19,735 nucleotides of DNA, taken from NCBI GenBank assembly GCA_027482985.1, contig JAIXVO010000241.1, positions 1 through 19,735 of the forward strand, in the 5' to 3' direction. Below the pieces are notes generated by a model. That model was not told the DNA's origin and did not search any database. It was given only the letters and a program-made list of their open reading frames with translations. Below, one piece after another: positions 14,348 to 19,735 of the stretch; positions within the stretch are counted from its first letter, which is position 1; each line of letters begins with the position of its first letter. Source of the stretch: Cyanobacteriota bacterium. Lineage in GTDB: Bacteria > Cyanobacteriota > Cyanobacteriia > Leptolyngbyales > Leptolyngbyaceae. The position numbers and the translations under genes are program-made.

Positions 14348-15370
14348 TTAGCGGCTGAAGCTAAACACAGCACCCAGCGATCGCGTGATGTTCTGCGGGT
14401 TCATGGCATCTTCCGCCGCCGTGGGTTCATAGCCACAATGCACCATACAATCCGCACATTGGGGATTGCCACTCTTGCGTCCGTACTGACTCCAATCGGT
14501 GTTGTCCAGCAATTCTTGATAGGTTTGGTAATGCCCTTCATTCAAGAGATAACAGGGTTTCTGCCAGCCTAAAACGCTGTAGCTGGGCATCCCCCACGGC
14601 GTACAGTCGTAATCTTTTTCGCCCGTTAGAAAGTCGAGAAATAGGGGATTGTGGTTGAAATTCCAGTTTTTCTCCCCGGCGCGGTAGGGTGCCATAATTT
14701 CGCGGAACAGGGCTTTGGTTTGTTCCCGCTTCAAGAAATGTTCCTGATCCGGTGCCCATTCGTAGCTGTAACCCGGTGACACCATCATGCCATCAGTGCC
14801 CAGAGTGGCGACAAAATCGAAAAACTCCTGCATCTGTTGGGGATTAGCTCCCTCGAAGATGGTGGTGTTCGTCGTGACCCGGAAGCCTCTTGCTTTCGCG
14901 GCTTTAATGGCTTGCACAGCGGTATCAAACACCCCTTTGCGATCGACACACTGATCATGCAAATCCCGTAAGCCGTCCAGGTGGACACTGAAGCTGAAGT
15001 AGGGAGACGGCTCAAATTTGTCTAGGCTCTTTTCCAACAAAATGCCATTGGTACAGAGGTAGACATATTTCCGGCGAGCCACCAAGCCCCGCACAATCTC
15101 ATCAATCTGGGGATGCAGGAGCGGTTCACCACCGGGAATGGCGACAACGGGCGCACCACATTCTTCGACCGCCGCAAAACAGTCGGCAGGCGACAAATTC
15201 TGTTTCAAAATTTCGGTGGGATGTTGAATTTTGCCGCAGCCAGAGCAGGCCAGGTTGCACCGGAATAGCGGCTCTAGCATGAGGGTCAAGGGATAGCGTT
15301 TGCGCCCCTTAAGCCGCTGCGCCACAATGTATTTGCCAATTTCCAGGGCTTGCTGAAACTGAATCGCCAT
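14348..15370 (-). CDS. hpnH: Adenosyl-hopene transferase HpnH (radical SAM)
   Basis: A 340-residue radical SAM enzyme that attaches the 5'-deoxyadenosyl group to diploptene-type hopene, the first step to extended C35 hopanoids. The cluster-binding motif C38-N-L-A-C42-S-G-C45 follows MLEPLFR, a wording very typical of HpnH, and [10 protein letters not shown] and [11 protein letters not shown] are the next conserved segments. A Cys-rich C-terminal part ([14 protein letters not shown]) is also characteristic. ATG at 15370 is preferred over the in-frame GTG at 15379 because GAGGAG sits eight bases before it. It follows hpnA on the same strand after 96 bases. Cytoplasmic, probably acting at the membrane surface where hopenes reside. 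Confidence 0.95.
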   Translation of the reverse strand: MAIQFQQALEIGKYIVAQRLKGRKRYPLTLMLEPLFRCNLACSGCGKIQHPTEILKQNLSPADCFAAVEECGAPVVAIPGGEPLLHPQIDEIVRGLVARRKYVYLCTNGILLEKSLDKFEPSPYFSFSVHLDGLRDLHDQCVDRKGVFDTAVQAIKAAKARGFRVTTNTTIFEGANPQQMQEFFDFVATLGTDGMMVSPGYSYEWAPDQEHFLKREQTKALFREIMAPYRAGEKNWNFNHNPLFLDFLTGEKDYDCTPWGMPSYSVLGWQKPCYLLNEGHYQTYQELLDNTDWSQYGRKSGNPQCADCMVHCGYEPTAAEDAMNPQNITRSLGAVFSFSR

Positions 15371-15466
15371 GTCTACCACTCCTCGATGAATGAAAAGGAA
15401 ATCGGATGGAAACGGGGTTGCCCCGCGTGAAGCTGCCCTGTTACCAGAGCCTAACCGATCGCCAGA

Positions 15467-16462
15467 TTACCTGTTCACGGCTGCGTAATTTTTAGTTACA
15501 AACCACTCTACGGCATCTTGCAAGGCGGTCACAATGGGAGTTTGGGGGAGGCTTAATTCTCGCACAGCTTTCGTCGCGTCATAGTACATGAACTGTCCCG
15601 CCATCCGCACGCCATCCAGCGGCACCGAGGGCGGTTTACCCAGGGGAGCCAGCACCGTTTCATCCACCCAGGCCACTGAGAGCGGAATCCAGGCGGGGAG
15701 CGATCGCGTTGGGGCGGGCAATCCGGTTAATGCTGATAACTGTTTAAGCAGCTCCTGAAGGGGCATGTTTTGGTGGCCGAGGATATAGCGATCGCCCGTC
15801 TTCCCTTTCTGATATGCCAGCCAATGCCCCCAGGCCACATCCTGCACATGGATGAGATTGAGCCCTGTTTGCAGATAAAACGGCATTTGTCGCCGCAGGA
15901 AGCGCACCACAATATCCCCTGTGGGGGTTGGTTTCAGATCCCACGGCCCAATGGGGGTACTGGGGTTGACAATCACCACGTCTTGCCCGCCCTGCGCCGC
16001 TTGCACCGCTTCCTGCTCGGCCCAATATTTCGATTGTTTGTATGCCCCAATCAGCTTCTCGACGGGACTTTGGTAAGTTTCATCGGCGATCGCCTGTGGT
16101 TTGACTCCAATTGCCGCCACCGAACTAGTGTAGACCGTTCGTTCGACCCCCGCCTGTCGGGCTGCTGCCAGGACATGACGTGTGCCCAACACATTGGAGT
16201 CGTAGAGTTGCTGGCGATCAGCTTGCCAGAGCGAATAATGCGCCGCTACATGGAACACGGCCTGACACCCTGTCATCTTCGTTGCCAGTTCGGGATCACG
16301 CAAGTCGCCTGTCACCAGTTCAATCGGCAGTCCTTGCAAGTTGTCCAAGCGAGTTCCAGGACGCACCAGCGATCTCACCTGGCAGCCTTGAGCCAACAGG
16401 AGCCTTACCAAATTCGCCCCAACAAACCCTGTCCCACCCGTCACAAATGCCGTGAAAGCCAT
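15467..16462 (-). CDS. hpnA: Hopanoid-associated sugar epimerase HpnA
   Basis: A 331-residue extended SDR/NAD-dependent epimerase-dehydratase family protein. TGGTGFVG (8-15) is the NAD-binding loop and Y141-x-x-x-K145 (YKQSK) the catalytic pair. The segments SLVRPGTRLDNLQG, YSLWQADRQQLYDSNV and NPSTPIGPWDLKPTPTG are recognisable HpnA wording. It is named for its constant association with hopanoid genes; its precise substrate is less certain. The frame is open upstream to 16678, but that part overlaps thiO, has no protein-like content, and homologues begin at the MAFTAFVTGGTG start at 16462, preceded by AGAGGAAGAGAG. Downstream partner is hpnH. Confidence 0.92.
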   Translation of the reverse strand: MAFTAFVTGGTGFVGANLVRLLLAQGCQVRSLVRPGTRLDNLQGLPIELVTGDLRDPELATKMTGCQAVFHVAAHYSLWQADRQQLYDSNVLGTRHVLAAARQAGVERTVYTSSVAAIGVKPQAIADETYQSPVEKLIGAYKQSKYWAEQEAVQAAQGGQDVVIVNPSTPIGPWDLKPTPTGDIVVRFLRRQMPFYLQTGLNLIHVQDVAWGHWLAYQKGKTGDRYILGHQNMPLQELLKQLSALTGLPAPTRSLPAWIPLSVAWVDETVLAPLGKPPSVPLDGVRMAGQFMYYDATKAVRELSLPQTPIVTALQDAVEWFVTKNYAAVNR

Positions 16463-16523
16463 GTGTGCTCTCTTCCTCTTTGGGTTCTCATGATAGTCAA
16501 GCCAGTCGCACTGTCGCGGCAAC

Positions 16524-17606
16524 TTAATCCAGCAGCAATTCGCGGACTTGCTGCGCGGTTGCTGGAGCCAGTAATACCCCATTGCGGTAATGCCCCGTCG
16601 CCAGAATGATTTCGGGGTGAGTGGGGTGAGGCTCAATGATGGGGGCGGGGCGGGCTTCCGGGCGCGGACGCAGGCCATACCAGTGATGCAGTTGGGTGGC
16701 CGCTTGCAGGGCAGGACACATGGCGATCGCCTGAGTCATCACCGTTGCCAGCAAATCGACAGCAGGGGGCAGCGAAACTCCCTCCGCCGTCGGAAATTCT
16801 ACCGTTGCCCCGACCCAGTATTCGTGATTCCCTAACGGCACCAGATGCACATCGTCCCCAGTAATCACAGGTTGGTGATCCGGCTGTCCGAGAGCTTGTG
16901 GCACCCGCAGCCGCACCGCCTGCCCCAACACCGGACGAATTTCGGTGGGCAGTTGCAGGTCTCGCAGGAGGGGGGTGGAGCCGACTCCCGCCGCAATTAC
17001 TAGCCGATCCGCCAATAGCTCACCCTGAGCAGTTTGCAGTTGCACCCCCCGGTCTGTCATCGCGATCGCCGTGACTGCTCGCTGAAAGTGGCAGGTCACC
17101 CCCTGCAACGTCGCCGCCTCCACCAATGCCAGTGTCAGGGCAGTGGGATCAACCTGGCGATCACTGGGCGCATGCACCCCGCCGATCACCCGCTCCAGGC
17201 TGAGGTGGGGATACCGCTGGGCGAGTTCGGCGCGATCGCACCACACCAACGACAACCCCTGAGTTTGCCGAAGGTTGACCAGGGTGTGCCAGCGATCGAC
17301 CTCCTCCCCCTCAAAACAAAGCCGCAGAATGCCTTGTTGATTGAACTGAATCGATCGCCCCGTCAGCGCAGTTAGCCGGGGAATCCACTCGTTATAGCGC
17401 TGGATTCCCACTAGCCGCATTTGTAAGTTGCGACCTTTCGGCTTCTGGGAAATGGTGCCCATGAGGACACCCAGAGCCGCTCCGGTAGCGGCTTGGGCGG
17501 GTTGGGGTTGGCGCTCCAGCACTGTTACTGAGAGCGACGGCACCTGGCTCAACTCGTAGGCGATCGCGGCGCCCACCACCCCACACCCAATAATGACGAC
17601 TCTCAA
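16524..17606 (-). CDS. thiO: Glycine oxidase ThiO-like FAD enzyme
   Basis: A 360-residue D-amino-acid-oxidase-fold flavoenzyme. GCGVVG (7-12) with E31 ending the second strand binds the FAD adenosine part, and ATGHYRNGVLLAPAT (336-350) is the classic ThiO C-terminus whose Arg341 holds the substrate carboxylate. ThiO oxidises glycine to dehydroglycine for the thiazole part of thiamine. In several cyanobacteria it is fused to ThiG; this one is stand-alone. The start is a TTG at 17606, with AGGA (17614-17617) seven bases upstream and overlapping the psbQ stop codon, so it is coupled to psbQ. No ATG alternative exists before the FAD loop. Confidence 0.88.
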   Translation of the reverse strand: MRVVIIGCGVVGAAIAYELSQVPSLSVTVLERQPQPAQAATGAALGVLMGTISQKPKGRNLQMRLVGIQRYNEWIPRLTALTGRSIQFNQQGILRLCFEGEEVDRWHTLVNLRQTQGLSLVWCDRAELAQRYPHLSLERVIGGVHAPSDRQVDPTALTLALVEAATLQGVTCHFQRAVTAIAMTDRGVQLQTAQGELLADRLVIAAGVGSTPLLRDLQLPTEIRPVLGQAVRLRVPQALGQPDHQPVITGDDVHLVPLGNHEYWVGATVEFPTAEGVSLPPAVDLLATVMTQAIAMCPALQAATQLHHWYGLRPRPEARPAPIIEPHPTHPEIILATGHYRNGVLLAPATAQQVRELLLD

Positions 17607-17615
17607 GGCAGCATC

Positions 17616-18101
17616 CTAAGCGGCTGGAGTCGAGCGAGCGGCTGGTGGCACTAGGGACAGGAAGGCATCAAAATCCTTCAAGACTTCGGCATATTTTTTA
17701 ATGGCTGCCTGAAAGTTACGATTTTGAGCCGCTAAATCAATCGCCACCAGATCATCAAACACCTCTTTAGCCAGCTTCCGCGACTCTGGTTGGGCATCCA
17801 GCAACAGGGTGCGCGAGACATTCGCCATCTGAATACGTAGTTCGCCCAAGGGTCCATGAATAAAGTTACGGGCAAAAATCCAATCTTTTTGGTTAATCAA
17901 GGTGCCTAATTCCGGCAGGCGATCGCGCATAGCCTGTAAATCACTGGTATACACACTCAGTTGTTCCAGTTGATCGGGGGTATACGTTAGGGGCTTCTTC
18001 ACTTTCGCCGCTGCCACACTCTCGACATTCAACAGTAAAGTCGTGACCACAACCAAAATAAGGGCAACGATAGCTCGAAAATTAACTCGAAATTTCACCA
18101 T
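17616..18101 (-). CDS. psbQ: PsbQ-like photosystem II lumenal protein (CyanoQ)
   Basis: A 161-residue exported protein with an N-terminal signal (hydrophobic 10-25, cleavage after SVAAA near residue 32) and a lumenal four-helix-type domain. LTYTPDQLEQLSVYTSDLQAMRDRLPEL, QKDWIFARNFIHGPLGELR and the later LAAQNRNFQAAIKKYAEVLKDFDAFLSLVP are typical CyanoQ segments. It stabilises the oxygen-evolving side of photosystem II. CyanoQ of Synechocystis carries a lipid on an N-terminal Cys; this protein contains no Cys at all, so it should be a soluble lumenal form. It is the first gene of a minus-strand run with thiO nine bases downstream. Confidence 0.9.
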   Translation of the reverse strand: MVKFRVNFRAIVALILVVVTTLLLNVESVAAAKVKKPLTYTPDQLEQLSVYTSDLQAMRDRLPELGTLINQKDWIFARNFIHGPLGELRIQMANVSRTLLLDAQPESRKLAKEVFDDLVAIDLAAQNRNFQAAIKKYAEVLKDFDAFLSLVPPAARSTPAA

Positions 18102-18303
18102 AGGACAAACGGTATCTCACTCTACTCATCAATCGTGGCTGAGCGTTCTGCAATAGACGCTTCGTAAAGTAATGTATCTCAAAACCGAGTGGGGTTGTTG
18201 GCACTCGTCAATCTCGTGCCTTGCCCACGCGAGTTGCCATTTTGGTTAACAATAGTCCGAATAGGCAAATATGCCATGTTGCTGTGGTGGATGGAGGATG
18301 GAA

Positions 18304-19314
18304 ATGCAGGTTTTGATTACGGGCGTGGCGGGCTTTATCGGGTATCACCTGGCACAACGCCTGCTAACTGACGGGTGGCAAGTTTACGGTATTGATAACC
18401 TGAATGAGTATTACGAGGTGACCTTAAAGAAAGCCCGCCTGGAACGACTTCAACCCCACCCCCACTTCACGTTTCAGTATTTAGATTTGAGCGATCGCGC
18501 GGGCATGGCTCAACTCTTTCAGGATCAGACCTTTGATGCGGTGGTAAATTTAGCGGCCCAAGCGGGCGTTCGCTATTCCCTGCAAAACCCCTGGACTTAC
18601 ATCGACAGCAATGTTTCCGGCTTCGTCAACGTGCTGGAAGGCTGTCGGCAGCAACCCATCCAGCATTTAGTGTTTGCGTCTTCCAGTTCGGTGTATGGCG
18701 CGAATATGAAAGTCCCCTTTGCGGTCAGCGATCGCACCGATTTTCCCGTTAGCCTTTATGCCGCCACCAAGAAGGCCAACGAACTGATCGCCCATACTTA
18801 TAGCCATCTGTACCAGATCCCGACCACGGGACTGCGCTTTTTCACCGTCTATGGTCCCTGGGGTAGACCCGACATGGCTTATTTCAAATTTGCCAAAGCG
18901 ATTCAAGCGGGACAGGCGATCGATGTCTACAACTTCGGCAAGATGCAGCGCGACTTTACCTATATCGACGACATTATCGAAGGGGTCGTCCGCGTCCTAC
19001 AGCAGCCCCCGCAGCAAAGTTTAGCCACCCTGTCGCCTGCGGATCAACCCCTCAACAGTGCCGCTCAATTTCGGGTCTATAACATCGGCAACAATCGCCC
19101 TGTGGAACTAATGCACTTTATTCGGTTGCTTGAAGCTGGATTAGGGCAAACCGCTCAACTGAATTTTTTGCCCATGCAACCGGGTGAAGTGGTCGCCACC
19201 TATGCTGATGTGGATGACTTAGTCCAGGCCATTCACTTTGCCCCCGTCACCCCCATTGAAACTGGGATACAGCACTTTGTCGATTGGTATCTGGCCTACA
19301 GTAACCAGGCTTGA
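18304..19314 (+). CDS. NAD-dependent nucleotide-sugar epimerase, UDP-glucuronate 4-epimerase type
   Basis: A 336-residue extended SDR. GVAGFIG (7-13) binds NAD, and Y152-x-x-x-K156 (YAATK) with the preceding SSSSVYG (126-132) forms the catalytic site. YGIDNLNEYYEVTLKKARL, the RPDMA segment and DFTYIDDI are typical of UDP-glucuronate 4-epimerases (CapI/LpsL type), which make UDP-galacturonate for surface polysaccharides. Related UDP-glucose 4-epimerases remain possible. The frame opens at an ATG at 18271, but GGAGG (18293-18297) six bases before the ATG at 18304 and the usual start just before the NAD loop favour the shorter form. Divergent from psbQ. Confidence 0.9.
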   Translation: MQVLITGVAGFIGYHLAQRLLTDGWQVYGIDNLNEYYEVTLKKARLERLQPHPHFTFQYLDLSDRAGMAQLFQDQTFDAVVNLAAQAGVRYSLQNPWTYIDSNVSGFVNVLEGCRQQPIQHLVFASSSSVYGANMKVPFAVSDRTDFPVSLYAATKKANELIAHTYSHLYQIPTTGLRFFTVYGPWGRPDMAYFKFAKAIQAGQAIDVYNFGKMQRDFTYIDDIIEGVVRVLQQPPQQSLATLSPADQPLNSAAQFRVYNIGNNRPVELMHFIRLLEAGLGQTAQLNFLPMQPGEVVATYADVDDLVQAIHFAPVTPIETGIQHFVDWYLAYSNQA

Positions 19315-19348
19315 GCGCTAGACCCATCAGCCCCTCAGCGATTCCGAG

Positions 19349-19618
19349 CTAGCCTAAGCTACCACCCTGCCGCAAAATTTTGGCATAGGCACGGGAAATT
19401 GTGGCGCGTTCCTGCCACCTCATTTGTGGCGTTTTCTCAACAACTGGCTGCTCAATTGCTAATGATGGTGGGGTATTCTGGGCTACCTCCAGTTCTGCGT
19501 TCCCCGCGATCGCGTTGTCTGCGCCAAACAAGTCAGACTTAGGAGCCTGGGTGACGCTCACACAAACTGCCGCAACAGGTTGATTAAAGGCAAGCACAGC
19601 AGGTTTAACTGGATACAT
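19349..19618 (-). CDS. Hypothetical protein, 89 residues
   Basis: An open frame from ATG at 19618 to TAG at 19349-19351. I do not recognise it. The N-terminal 25 residues are moderately hydrophobic (MYPVKPAVLAFNQPVAAVCVSV), the middle is Ala/Glu/Pro rich and probably disordered, and the C-terminal 23 residues (from MRWQERATISRAYAKILRQG) look like an amphipathic basic helix. Codon use appears similar to neighbours and no better frame exists here, which supports coding. No clear Shine-Dalgarno sequence is seen. It is convergent with the epimerase gene, 34 bases apart. It may be a lineage-specific small protein or a chance frame. Confidence 0.5.
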   Translation of the reverse strand: MYPVKPAVLAFNQPVAAVCVSVTQAPKSDLFGADNAIAGNAELEVAQNTPPSLAIEQPVVEKTPQMRWQERATISRAYAKILRQGGSLG

Positions 19619-19694
19619 GGGTAGTAAATCTCAGGTAGATGGCAAAAATTGCCTGATCGCATGTGAAACGGGGCAATTCCTCAGTAATGCTCTT

Positions 19695-19724
19695 TAGACA
19701 CCGTAACATTAGACACCGTAACAT
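19695..19724. repeat. Perfect 15-base tandem duplication
   Basis: TAGACACCGTAACAT occurs twice in direct succession (19695-19709 and 19710-19724), about 75 bases upstream of the hypothetical minus-strand gene. It could be a recent slippage product or a paired operator. Confidence 0.85.
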
Positions 19725-19735
19725 TGATTACTGGA

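Noticed and set aside
15770..16609. Open frame of 279 codons on the plus strand
   Set aside because: It is antisense to hpnA, whose motifs are intact. High GC and biased third positions commonly create such frames.
16463..16678. 72-codon N-terminal extension of hpnA
   Set aside because: It lies inside the 3' end of thiO and homologues start at the NAD-binding strand; a purine-rich ribosome site precedes 16462.

Overview
The window looks like chromosomal DNA of a cyanobacterium, probably a filamentous or Leptolyngbya-like lineage (the lineage is inference). The evidence is the very frequent HIP1 octamer GCGATCGC in genes and spacers, genes for photosystem II auxiliary proteins (PsbQ/CyanoQ, Psb32, an HHL1-like protein), a cyanobacterial-type CysH, and palindromic spacer repeats of the kind seen in filamentous cyanobacteria. 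I see no phage, transposase, CRISPR array, rRNA or tRNA.

Layout. (1) 1-2711, minus strand: an ABC-2 polysaccharide exporter (permease wzm-like, then ATPase wzt-like, TAG-ATG junction) followed after 6 bases by a SAM methyltransferase that runs off the left edge. This looks like an operon for exporting and modifying a surface glycan. (2) 3056-4344: an HHL1-like gene (minus) and psb32 (plus), divergent, both probably linked to photosystem II maintenance. (3) 4345-5374: a 1 kb gene-free stretch with three different palindromic repeats. (4) 5375-7333, minus: a glutaredoxin-like gene followed by murE. Both carry low-complexity or repeat-derived coding sequence. (5) 7474-9005, plus: cysH and an SDR oxidoreductase overlapping by one base (TAATG). 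CysH ends exactly one codon before where the catalytic Cys should be. (6) 9006-9703: a second repeat-rich spacer. One of its elements matches, 27 of 29 bases, an element lying inside the glutaredoxin-like coding region. (7) 9704-12986, plus: sbcD, an unannotated 45-residue single-span membrane peptide, gcvT and gcvH. (8) 13087-18101, minus: psbQ, thiO, hpnA and hpnH, then after 0.4 kb a squalene/phytoene synthase family gene. Three of these fit hopanoid synthesis (squalene formation, adenosyl-hopene formation, side-chain sugar chemistry). No squalene-hopene cyclase is in the window. (9) 18304-19314, plus: a nucleotide-sugar epimerase of the UDP-glucuronate 4-epimerase type, then a short hypothetical gene on the minus strand and a 15-base tandem duplication at the right edge.

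Most of the window is ordinary cyanobacterial housekeeping. The points most worth checking are the CysH tail without its catalytic cysteine, the interspersed repeat captured in frame in the glutaredoxin-like gene, the Trp-Glu-Glu microsatellite tail on MurE, the 45-residue membrane peptide before gcvT, and the methyltransferase coupled to a Wzt that has a C-terminal domain.
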